From contig JAGHUA010000039.1 in assembly GCA_018065085.1 (NCBI GenBank), forward strand, positions 1 through 64,000: 64,000 nucleotides of DNA, given 5' to 3'. The notes under the pieces were generated by a model. That model worked only from the letters and a program-made list of their open reading frames with translations, did no database searches and was not told the DNA's origin. Origin of the DNA: Candidatus Liminaster caballi. GTDB lineage: Bacteria > Bacteroidota > Bacteroidia > Bacteroidales > UBA3663. The translations under genes and the position numbers were made by a program. Positions 1-7,580 of the stretch are shown here, piece by piece (the first letter of the stretch is position 1; each line of letters opens with the position of its first letter).

Positions 1-114
1 ATTTTCAAAACCACCGCGGTATATTTTCGATCGTCAATTTAAATAATATCAATAGTTTAACATTAATAATTTTGTCCGTTTATTGGACAGCAGTGATTTG
101 CATAAATTGCGGTG

Positions 115-122
115 CAAAGGTA
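115..122 (-). promoter_or_regulatory. leftward -7 promoter element
   Basis: TACCTTTG on the minus strand, followed by GCACC, matches the Bacteroidetes TAnnTTTG consensus. No gene lies downstream inside the window, so its target is off the left edge. Confidence 0.5.
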
Positions 123-253
123 CATACATTATTTATATTATGCCATACCTGAATTTGGGGAAAGATAACCACTTTTTAGGATTCTACTGGTTCTGTACTC
201 CTACCAGTGCTGACAACCTTTCCGCCAACAGTCATAATTCCATATTCAGGGTG

Positions 254-261
254 CAAATATA
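254..261 (-). promoter_or_regulatory. second leftward -7 promoter element
   Basis: TATATTTG on the minus strand followed by CACCC. It lies about 140 bp upstream of the other leftward element and could drive the same off-window gene or a short RNA. Confidence 0.45.
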
Positions 262-453
262 CTCACTATTTTTATTAACTATGTATTTTCTCATTAGAAA
301 ATCATCAGAATAGTGAAATACATCATATAATTCGCACAGAAACAAGCCCTCATCATTAACTATTGAGCAAAGCAGATACCAACAAATGAGTAAAAACAAC
401 AAGAATCGAGCACTTTGCAGTACCTAATTCTTGCATATTTGGTGAAAAGTCAG

Positions 454-461
454 TACCTTTG
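454..461 (+). promoter_or_regulatory. -7 promoter element of the hemerythrin-LuxR gene
   Basis: TACCTTTG followed by CAGC on the plus strand. The distance to the ATG at 525 gives a leader of roughly 60 nt, and bases 481-524 of that leader contain no G at all. The longest open frame starts with a TTG inside this element, so the upstream start is rejected. Confidence 0.6.
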
Positions 462-524
462 CAGCACGAAAATCTGGATATACCTCATAACCTCACAACC
501 CACAATCACACAACCTCACAAACA

Positions 525-1484
525 ATGAAGAATATAAAAATGTATGAGGCCGACGACAAGATGATCTCCCTCATTCGTGACGACCATAGCCTTCTGCACA
601 TGCTTAGTGCCTTCGGTATTAAGTTAGGTTTTGGCGACAAGACCGTCCGTGAGGTGTGCGAGGGGCAGGAGGTCGATACCTACACCTTCTTGACCGTTGT
701 CAACTTTGCCATCAATGGTCATCTTAGCAACAGATCCATTGGCCAACTCTCGGTCATCACTCTGTTGCGCTATCTGCGTGCGGCTCACGTCTTCTTCCTC
801 GACTTCGAACTCCCATTCATCCGCAAGGAGCTGAAGGATGCTCTCGACGAAAACGACAATCTCGCACAGCTTATCCTGAAACTCTATGACGGCTACGCCC
901 ACTCATTGCGTTCGCACATGAACTATGAGGAGAAGACGCTTTTTCCCTATGTTGAGAAACTGATTGATGGCAAGGTGGCTAATGATACTATCGTCGAGAC
1001 CTTCTCAAAGCATCATGACCAAACAGACCATCTACTTACCGAACTCAAGGACATCATTATCAAGTATCTGCCTTCTGACAATCTGCGCAATAATCAGCTC
1101 AGCGCCACACTCTACGATATTTTCAACTCCGAGCGAATGCTCTATCAGCACGTTGAGATCGAAGAGCGCATCTTCCTGCCTGCCATCCGTCTGCTCGAAC
1201 AGCAATGTCGGCAGAATGATGTATCACAGCGTATAACTAATATGATTACAGGAGGCGATGAAGCCTCTCAGGAAGCACTCTCTGAGCGTGAGAAGGAGAT
1301 TATCGTCTGTGTCGTCCAGGGTATGTCAAACAAGGAAATTGCCGACCATCTCTTCATTGCCACAAATACGGTCACAACTCATCGTCGAAACATTGCACGC
1401 AAGTTGCAGATCCACTCTCCAGCAGGTCTCACAATCTATGCGATCGTAAATAATCTGGTGGATATCTCAACCGTTAAACTGTAG
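525..1484 (+). CDS. hemerythrin-domain LuxR-type transcriptional regulator
   Basis: A 319-residue cytoplasmic regulator. The first ~80 residues resemble the ScdA/DUF542 N-terminal region seen in iron-centre repair proteins. The middle (about 80-235) is a four-helix HHE region whose ligand-type residues are visible in RAAH, RSHMNYEE, KHHDQTDH and QHVEIEE, so a diiron site is likely. Residues 252-319 form a LuxR/GerE helix-turn-helix (LSEREKEI, MSNKEIADHL, TVTTHRRNIARKL). The family relation suggests that it senses oxygen, nitric oxide or iron status and controls transcription, but that is inference. The start at 525 was chosen because the longer TTG frame begins inside the promoter. The gene is monocistronic, and its end faces the acetyltransferase gene 11 bp away. 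Confidence 0.8.
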   Translation: MKNIKMYEADDKMISLIRDDHSLLHMLSAFGIKLGFGDKTVREVCEGQEVDTYTFLTVVNFAINGHLSNRSIGQLSVITLLRYLRAAHVFFLDFELPFIRKELKDALDENDNLAQLILKLYDGYAHSLRSHMNYEEKTLFPYVEKLIDGKVANDTIVETFSKHHDQTDHLLTELKDIIIKYLPSDNLRNNQLSATLYDIFNSERMLYQHVEIEERIFLPAIRLLEQQCRQNDVSQRITNMITGGDEASQEALSEREKEIIVCVVQGMSNKEIADHLFIATNTVTTHRRNIARKLQIHSPAGLTIYAIVNNLVDISTVKL

Positions 1485-1495
1485 ACTTACTTGTA

Positions 1496-2068
1496 TTATA
1501 CTGATCTACAACTAAATCCAATTATCATTTTCTCGTAATCATGACCGAAGATGAATAACGTCCCCGAAGGTTCGAAACCAAGAGAGCGATAAAGTTTCTT
1601 TGCCCGGTCATTGATAGGGTCAACGGCCAAAGTTATATCAAGACAGAGCGCTTTTCCGTTCTCAATGCCTTGTTGCAACAACTGTCTGCCAATGCCTTTT
1701 CCTCGATATTCAGGCATTACAGCGAGGCTGTCAAGATAATATTCGCCAGCTACAGCTTCGTCCTCCATGCCAGGGAACTCCACTCCGAGATGTTGCTTCA
1801 CAAGGGTCATGGTTCGGATTCGCATCTCATGATAATTCCGTCCGTCATAAGCTGTCAGCATGCCTGCGCACTTGCCGTCAACCTCGGCAATGATTGTGTT
1901 GCGCCAAGAATACAGCACATCCTCGCGAACGCAGATGTTTCGTGCAAAGTTTGATATCTGCTCCTCTGATGCATCGTCATAGAGCATTGCCATGTGAAAG
2001 CCCCTCGCTATGAAACGGGCATCATCGGCTGTGGCATTTCGGAAAGATAAGGATATTGCGTTGTTCAT
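1496..2068 (-). CDS. GNAT family N-acetyltransferase
   Basis: A 190-residue protein of the Gcn5-related acetyltransferase fold. The acetyl-CoA binding motif A is clear at about residues 114-140 (LDSLAVMPEYRGKGIGRQLL), followed by the conserved C-terminal NDRAKKLYRSLGF stretch. The substrate cannot be read from sequence; amino-acid, peptide or small amine acetylation are all possible. It lies 33 bp downstream of the remains of an acyltransferase gene and may be read from the same transcript. It converges with the LuxR-type gene, with only 11 bp between the stops. Confidence 0.85.
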   Translation of the reverse strand: MNNAISLSFRNATADDARFIARGFHMAMLYDDASEEQISNFARNICVREDVLYSWRNTIIAEVDGKCAGMLTAYDGRNYHEMRIRTMTLVKQHLGVEFPGMEDEAVAGEYYLDSLAVMPEYRGKGIGRQLLQQGIENGKALCLDITLAVDPINDRAKKLYRSLGFEPSGTLFIFGHDYEKMIIGFSCRSV

Positions 2069-2101
2069 AAAGCTTTCTTTAGCGAAGTTAACTTCTTGAA
2101 C

Positions 2102-2522
2102 TCATTTAAACAGCTTATTCTTCAGCCACTCACGCACAGGAACATCATATAGTCGGTACGAAGCCCAAGCCATGGCGATGGCAATGCAGAAGATGCTGAT
2201 AGCAACGAAGATGTGCTGATCGAGAGGGGCGTCCTGATGAGTCTCTTTCCAACCCATCTGCATGTAGATAAGAGGATAATGAGTGATCCCAAGTAGTCAT
2301 CTTGCCGCTTGCCAATCGTTCATCGTAGGCATAACCGACGACGAAACCTGAGAGAATAAAGAAGAAATCCACAGCCAGATAACCATGATTGATAATCTGG
2401 TATGGTATTCCTGCCGAATATGTTTCAAACAGATGGAAACACACCACAAGAATGGCTGCTACGCCACGTAGGCCATCCAGAATCTCATATCGAGGTTTCG
2501 AGGCAAGGTAATTATTACTCAT
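2102..2522 (-). pseudogene. acyltransferase family 3 (OafA/YrhL-like) with internal deletion
   Basis: The first ~75 codons give a normal acyltransferase-3 N-terminus (EILDGLRGVAAILVVCFHLF, then HGYLAVDFFFILSGFVVGYAYDERL). After KMTTW the frame drifts into nonsense. In another frame of the same DNA the normal C-terminal end appears (HYPLIYMQMGW, DQHIFVAISI, LYDVPVREWLKNKLFK) and ends at a TGA at 2102-2104. Family members have about 370 residues, so roughly 230 central codons, including most membrane helices, were lost in one out-of-frame deletion near 2295-2300. The product would have O-acetylated a surface sugar. It is not expected to function now. Confidence 0.8.
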
Positions 2523-2614
2523 TGTATTTAAAACTTCTTTACGCGCATGTGACAGTAAGGTTCGCCTCCTGTCAATAAATCTTAATTATGAAGATAGGTT
2601 GCATACAATATTAA

Positions 2615-4993
2615 TTATTGTACCGTAATCTTCTGGATAATCTGGCCGGGATCGACAATCGAAAGAGTAACGAAATGCTCATCCTTCGACTTGTCGAGAG
2701 GGAAGGTAAGGACGAAATCCTTGCGGTTTTCAAGCACCTGTATCTTCCATTCGCGTCCCCATTCCTTGAACTGATTCTCGCATTCTACGGCAGCAGAACC
2801 ATCGACGCTGACTGCGAATTTATTGCTGCGGTCATAAGCCACCGGCCACATCGGCACGACGCTGATGCACACGGATACGGAATCCTGTCCGAGGCAGGCG
2901 TCAGGAAGAGGCAGGTCGATGGAACCGGTTGCCGTGAAGTCGAGCGGCTGACCCATCTGGAGTGCCTGCCAATCGGTGCCGATGCCTTCCAACAGACGGA
3001 AAGGCTCGGAGATCTTTGCCTTGGTTAAGTCAAGCTTATGCAGCAGTTCGGGGTGACGCTGATTGTCTGGCAGACGATAGGCGTCGGTAGGTTTATCGAC
3101 CAAATCAGGCATGTTCTGATAGAGGGCGGTGAAACCTGGACAGATTTCAGAAATCATCTGATCCCACTTGCCGTCGAACAAGGCATGATAGCGGTCAATG
3201 AGCTGCTGGAGCTTGGCGTTGGCATCGCGCGACTGAGCAGCAAACATCTTGTTGCCTGTCTCATGATTGGCTTGGGCATAAAGGAACTTTCGGTTCATCT
3301 GATAGGCAGAGTGTGTCGAATAGCCAAGCATCTCATAGAGCGATGGCTGAAGCTCCGGCTTAACTGCCTGCTCGATGGCATCGTATGCAAAGCAAATATC
3401 CTGATATTCCTGCAGGCGCTTCTGAGCTGCGCCTGTCTCGAACGAAAAGTCTGAGTCGTAGAGACGATAGTATTCAGGTGTGTCCCATTCCATCTCATAA
3501 CCCATGAACTCCGGTTTGCGATCCCACGCAAGGCGGTAGTATTGGTCGAGGATGTATTGGAATGCGTCAAGATGCTCCTCGCCGAAGATGCGAGTCAGCC
3601 ATTGTGCCTGATAGCGGTTGGCATTCTCATAGCTGAAGGCAGGGAAGTTGTAGGCCATGTCCATGAACATCTGCATCTCGATCTCCATCGGTTTGATGTC
3701 GCCGACATTGAGCAACCAATAGCGATCGGCTCCTGCGGTATAGGCCTTGAGCAACTCTTCGTACATCAGCTGAGGTGCGGTGGTCGAAATCCACAGATTG
3801 TCATGTGGCACACCGCAGTAGCTCAGGTGATAATACACACCGCTGCCACCGCTGCGCTTCTGCTCTTCCGTGTTGCTCACGCGCTTCATGTAGCCATAGT
3901 TGTCATCCGGCCAGACGAGAGTGATGTCCTCCGGTACGCGAAGGCCGGCATCATAGATGTCGAGTGTCTCCTTGTAGGGAACGAAGATCTGCTGCAGCTT
4001 GGTTGCCTTCTGTTTCTTATGTTTTTCCAGGATGTTGCGTTGCTGGGCAAATACTTTCTCAAGAGTGCGTGCCCTGTCCTTTGGGTCGGTGCTACCCTTC
4101 ATCGCTTCGTCGTGAAGGCCGCGCATACCCATGGTGTAGATGTTGTCGTATTGTGCTGTCTCGCGAATACGGTCGTCCAGTTTCTTGAGGATGGTTTCCT
4201 TATTGGTTTCATAGTTCCACTCGCCGTCGCGCTCCTTATCCCATTCCGAAGGTGCGGCGTTGTTGAAGAGCAACGGTTCGCAATGGCTGGTGGTGATCAT
4301 GATGCCCCATTTGTCGGCCACTACCTGACTTTCGGGATGGCTATAGAAAGCACCCGTGCAGGTGTGCATGGCCGGAGCCAGCATATTGCCGCGCAGACGC
4401 AGAATGAGCTCACAGACGCGGTCGTAGGTCTTAGGACCGATGTCGCCAAGTTCCTTCTCGAAGTTGCGTTCCGCCCATGTCTTCATGCCCCAATCCTCGT
4501 CGTTGATGAAGATGCCGCGATACTTGATCGTTGGCGACTCGCTGACGTAGTTCTCCTGATAGTCATACGCTTTCGGATTATTTTTGTCAACGGGAACGTC
4601 TGCAAACCAGTACCATGGGTTGACACCAATCTGTTCGCTCACATGAAACACACCGTATGCCAGACCTCTTGCATCCGCCCCCGTGATATAGAGGTTTTCC
4701 TGATCTGTATCAATGGCATAGCGTTCCCATGTGCCTCGCAGTTCCTTATGGCGTGAAGTCTTGCTTTGAGTCGAAAGAATGATGTTCTGTCCTTTGCCTT
4801 TCTTGGTGCTCACTTCCGGCTTGATGCCGGTCACCCTCTCGATGTCTTCCGACAGCACAGTTGCCATCTGACGCACCAGCGGATGGTCATTCTGATTATA
4901 GACAATCGTTGACTTGGTCAGGTCGGTGGCACTCAGCGATTGACCGGCACAGAGCAAGGCGGTTAATGTCAAAAAATGCTTCTTCATAAACAT
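2615..4993 (-). CDS. secreted GH115 alpha-glucuronidase
   Basis: A 792-residue protein with an N-terminal signal peptide (KKHFLTLTALLCAGQSLSA). The body matches glycoside hydrolase family 115, which removes (4-O-methyl)glucuronic acid from xylan side chains and in some members acts on arabinogalactan. Recognisable family blocks are KYRGIFINDEDWG, LRLRGNMLAPAMH, WGIMITTSHCEPLLFNN, YTMGMRGLHDEAM and LVWPDDNYGYMKR. The region after about 640 is the beta-rich C-terminal domain. The first ATG lies 3 bp after the GH97 stop codon; an alternative ATG (MKKHF) at 4987 gives a cleaner signal peptide. It is co-transcribed with the GH97 gene upstream. The exact substrate is not known. Confidence 0.88.
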   Translation of the reverse strand: MFMKKHFLTLTALLCAGQSLSATDLTKSTIVYNQNDHPLVRQMATVLSEDIERVTGIKPEVSTKKGKGQNIILSTQSKTSRHKELRGTWERYAIDTDQENLYITGADARGLAYGVFHVSEQIGVNPWYWFADVPVDKNNPKAYDYQENYVSESPTIKYRGIFINDEDWGMKTWAERNFEKELGDIGPKTYDRVCELILRLRGNMLAPAMHTCTGAFYSHPESQVVADKWGIMITTSHCEPLLFNNAAPSEWDKERDGEWNYETNKETILKKLDDRIRETAQYDNIYTMGMRGLHDEAMKGSTDPKDRARTLEKVFAQQRNILEKHKKQKATKLQQIFVPYKETLDIYDAGLRVPEDITLVWPDDNYGYMKRVSNTEEQKRSGGSGVYYHLSYCGVPHDNLWISTTAPQLMYEELLKAYTAGADRYWLLNVGDIKPMEIEMQMFMDMAYNFPAFSYENANRYQAQWLTRIFGEEHLDAFQYILDQYYRLAWDRKPEFMGYEMEWDTPEYYRLYDSDFSFETGAAQKRLQEYQDICFAYDAIEQAVKPELQPSLYEMLGYSTHSAYQMNRKFLYAQANHETGNKMFAAQSRDANAKLQQLIDRYHALFDGKWDQMISEICPGFTALYQNMPDLVDKPTDAYRLPDNQRHPELLHKLDLTKAKISEPFRLLEGIGTDWQALQMGQPLDFTATGSIDLPLPDACLGQDSVSVCISVVPMWPVAYDRSNKFAVSVDGSAAVECENQFKEWGREWKIQVLENRKDFVLTFPLDKSKDEHFVTLSIVDPGQIIQKITVQ

Positions 4994-4996
4994 AGG

Positions 4997-6997
4997 TCAA
5001 AGTTTGAATATTGCTGTCCATCCACCGGCAGGAGCCAGATGGATGTTGAGTTTCTCGCTTGGAGATACCTTGCGGCACACGTGCTTGAAGTCGGTTGCCT
5101 CACGCTGGGCATTCATGCCGTCGGCAAAGCTGTCCATGTTCATCTCGGTGGTGAGGAATTTTGAGAGGTCGATGGTAAGGTCGCGAGCTGTCCAGTTGTT
5201 CATGGCCGATACGTACCATGTGTTGCCCTTGCGACGGGCAATGGCAACATATTCGCCCATCTCGCCCGCAAGAGGAATTGTCTCGTCGAAGGTCGTAGGA
5301 ACGGCAGCAATGAAGGAAGTGCACTCCTGATTCTGGATATAATGGGTAGGAGAGTCGGCAAGCATCTGAAGTGGCGCTTCGTAGATAGTGTACATTGCCA
5401 TCTGGTGTACGCGTGTACCCTGACTCATTGGGTGACTGTTGTTGCCGAAGAAATGATCGCGTGTGGCATTGAGCATGGCACCAGGTGTATAGTCGAGAGG
5501 ACCAGGGAGCATGCGCAGGTAAGGGATGGAAACATCATAACGAGGCATGTCGTGAACAGGTCCATTGCTGTCGCGCTGTTCCCACTTGCAGTTTTCCAGA
5601 CCTTTCACACCTTCGAAGTTGACAACATTCGGGTAGGCGCGCTGCACGCCGTTAGGTTTCAATCCGTGGTAATCGACCAGCAGATGATGCCTGGCTGCAG
5701 CGGCAGCAATCTCGTAGCACGAGTGAATGACCTCATAGTCATCGCGGTCAAAGAAGTCTATTTTGAAACCTTTCACACCTGCAGCGGCGTAATGGCTCAT
5801 GTTTCGATCCATGTCCTTGATGAGGTTGCGCCATGAGCTCCACAGGATCACACCTACATTCCGTTCCTTGCCGTAAGCCACGAGTTCCGGGATGCTTAGC
5901 TCATCGTTGCTGTACTGCAACAAATCCTCCTGGCTGCTCCAGCCTTCGTCCACGATGATGTATTCAAGGCCGTTCTTCTGAGCAAAGTCGATGTAGTATT
6001 TATAGGTTTGTGTGTTGATGCCGGCATGGAAATCCACGCCCGAGATGTTCCAGTCGTTCCACCAATCCCAAGCCACCTTGCCTGGTTTGATCCATGAGGT
6101 GTCAGCCAGTCGGCAGGCAGGAGCCAGACAGTATGGGGTATTGGTGTCGAGCAATTCTGTGTCGGCAGTGGTGACCAATACCAGTCGCCAAGGCAATGCC
6201 TGCTTCTTCTGGATCTGTGCGATGTAGTCGGCGCGCTTGGTCGGCACGAGGTTAAGTCGGTCGAAACCACCGACAACGGTTTCGAGTGGGAGTGGGGCAA
6301 ACTCGCTCTGCAATGTATTGGCTGGTGAGTTCTTGCCGCGATAGAGGAACATGCCCGGATAATCCTCCACGCTGGTTTCCATCACTACGGCCTTCATGCC
6401 ATTGGGCAGGCAGACGGCAAGAGGGGTGATGGCGATCGAGTCAGGGAACATTGCCGACAGAGGCTGTTCGTCATAGTATGACTCAAAGCTGTAGCAGTAA
6501 CGTTCGCCACCGCGATTGTCGTTGACATAAGGGACGAAAGCCTTGTAGTCGCCCGTGAATGCAAACTCAGGCGATTCGCTGACCACGGTCAGTTCCTTGT
6601 TCGACTTGCTGACAAGGCGATAGGCACAGCCATCATCGTATGCACGCACAATGAGATTAAATTCGCCATTGCAGTCGAGTGTCAGCTCATTGCACTTGTC
6701 GTTCACCACGGCACGCTTGTAAGCCACCGTGTTGATCGTCTCGTCGATGCTGCGCTGTCGAGCCTTCTGGATGCGCGTTTTTGTGCCCCAGCTGCCGGTT
6801 GTTGTCTGTATGCCGATTGCTGATGGGGCAAGTACGGTCACACCATCGTGTGCGATTGTCCATTCGACACGTTCGTTGTCGCTTATTGTGGCTTTCAGAT
6901 GACCATTTGGCGAGGTCACGGTGTAATCTTTAGCTTGTGATGCCAGGCATACGAGTGAGCTGAGGAATAATGCTGCAATACGTTTGTAATTTCTCAT
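4997..6997 (-). CDS. secreted GH97 glycoside hydrolase, retaining alpha-galactosidase type
   Basis: A 666-residue enzyme with a signal peptide (MRNYKRIAALFLSSLVCLASQA). The N-terminal beta-sandwich and the central catalytic barrel of family GH97 are present. GFKIDFFDRDD carries the Asp that is the nucleophile in retaining members, and VNFEGVKGLENCKW carries the likely acid/base Glu. Inverting SusB-type alpha-glucosidases lack that Asp, so alpha-galactosidase (or beta-L-arabinopyranosidase) activity is more likely than starch hydrolysis. The ATG at 6997 is preferred. A longer frame adds 14 residues read from the neighbouring repeat array. The gene leads the GH97-GH115 pair, and its leader region holds the 42-bp repeats. 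Confidence 0.88.
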   Translation of the reverse strand: MRNYKRIAALFLSSLVCLASQAKDYTVTSPNGHLKATISDNERVEWTIAHDGVTVLAPSAIGIQTTTGSWGTKTRIQKARQRSIDETINTVAYKRAVVNDKCNELTLDCNGEFNLIVRAYDDGCAYRLVSKSNKELTVVSESPEFAFTGDYKAFVPYVNDNRGGERYCYSFESYYDEQPLSAMFPDSIAITPLAVCLPNGMKAVVMETSVEDYPGMFLYRGKNSPANTLQSEFAPLPLETVVGGFDRLNLVPTKRADYIAQIQKKQALPWRLVLVTTADTELLDTNTPYCLAPACRLADTSWIKPGKVAWDWWNDWNISGVDFHAGINTQTYKYYIDFAQKNGLEYIIVDEGWSSQEDLLQYSNDELSIPELVAYGKERNVGVILWSSWRNLIKDMDRNMSHYAAAGVKGFKIDFFDRDDYEVIHSCYEIAAAAARHHLLVDYHGLKPNGVQRAYPNVVNFEGVKGLENCKWEQRDSNGPVHDMPRYDVSIPYLRMLPGPLDYTPGAMLNATRDHFFGNNSHPMSQGTRVHQMAMYTIYEAPLQMLADSPTHYIQNQECTSFIAAVPTTFDETIPLAGEMGEYVAIARRKGNTWYVSAMNNWTARDLTIDLSKFLTTEMNMDSFADGMNAQREATDFKHVCRKVSPSEKLNIHLAPAGGWTAIFKL

Positions 6998-7031
6998 TTT
7001 ACTAATAATTTGATGGAATCTTTTGTCAGGG

Positions 7032-7301
7032 TTTCCCAACTCTTAGGAAATGCCAACAAAACTTTTGTTAGGATTTCCCAACTCTTAGGAAATGCCGGCG
7101 AAACTTTTATTTGGATTTCCCAACTCTTAGGAAATGCCGACGAAACTTTTGTTTGGATTTCCCAACTCTTAGGAAATACCGGCGAAACTTTTATTTGGAT
7201 TTCCCAACTCTTAGGAAATACCGGCGAAACTTTTGTCAGGGTTTCCCAAGTCTTAGGAAATACCAACGAAACTTTTTTCAGTATTTCCCAAGACTTAGGA
7301 A
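7032..7301. repeat. seven-copy 42-bp tandem repeat
   Basis: The core TTTCCCAACTCTTAGGAAA recurs at 7032, 7074, 7116, 7158, 7200, 7242 and 7284, an exact 42-bp period. The last copy is degraded. Each core has TTTCC and GGAAA arms that could pair. The period is a multiple of three, so every frame stays open on both strands, which creates repetitive false open frames. The array lies upstream of the GH97 start and downstream of the small gene at 7338-7559. Confidence 0.9.
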
Positions 7302-7337
7302 TAGGATTTGCTTCCTCAAAAGGTTGCTGAGTAAGGT

Positions 7338-7559
7338 TTACATCTCGTAATCGTCAGGATTATGAGAGTAATGTTCGTGATGAGAATCGTGACGATGAAC
7401 AATATGACGGTCAAGCAGGTCATGCATTATCTCGCTGTCCTTTGAACTGTGTGCAGAGGCTCCATGAGCAAGAGCATAGACTCTTGTCGGCCAAACCCAG
7501 TATTTGAAGGCAAGCTTGAAATAAACGTTGCGATGACGAGCAAATAAAACTTTGAGCAT
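7338..7559 (-). CDS. small conserved-looking hypothetical protein
   Basis: A 73-residue frame, 22 bp downstream of the SGNH-GH105 gene on the same strand. It starts with a basic, aromatic segment (MLKVLFARHRNVYFKLAFKYW) and ends in a histidine-rich, acidic tail (HRHDSHHEHYSHNPDDYEM). No signal peptide, membrane helix or known domain is seen. The composition looks like a real protein rather than a shadow, and no gene lies opposite. The His-rich tail could bind metal, but that is only inference. It could still be non-coding. Confidence 0.45.
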   Translation of the reverse strand: MLKVLFARHRNVYFKLAFKYWVWPTRVYALAHGASAHSSKDSEIMHDLLDRHIVHRHDSHHEHYSHNPDDYEM

Positions 7560-7580
7560 TTGACGTACAGTTATTTAAGG

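Larger units (their letters stand above)
1..453. other. non-coding region at the window edge
   Basis: I see no convincing gene here. A 76-codon frame from 83 is low in complexity and crosses promoter-like elements. The stretch holds two leftward TAnnTTTG elements (115-122 and 254-261), which suggests that a gene or genes reading leftward begin before base 1. A short hairpin (TGTCC/GGACA) lies near 74-90. Confidence 0.5.

Noticed and set aside
83-313. 76-codon plus-strand open frame
   Set aside because: It crosses two leftward promoter elements, has no domain-like composition and no leader of its own.
3542-4756. 404-codon frame opposite the GH115 gene
   Set aside because: The opposite strand encodes a clear GH115 enzyme. 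This frame is a by-product of codon bias, without signal, domain or start context.
7032-7301. CRISPR array
   Set aside because: The whole 42-bp unit is repeated, so there are no unique spacers, and no cas gene is present in the window.
7010-7330. Repetitive 14-residue frames on both strands of the 42-bp array
   Set aside because: The repeat length is a multiple of three, so all frames stay open. No homology-like features or conserved start exist.
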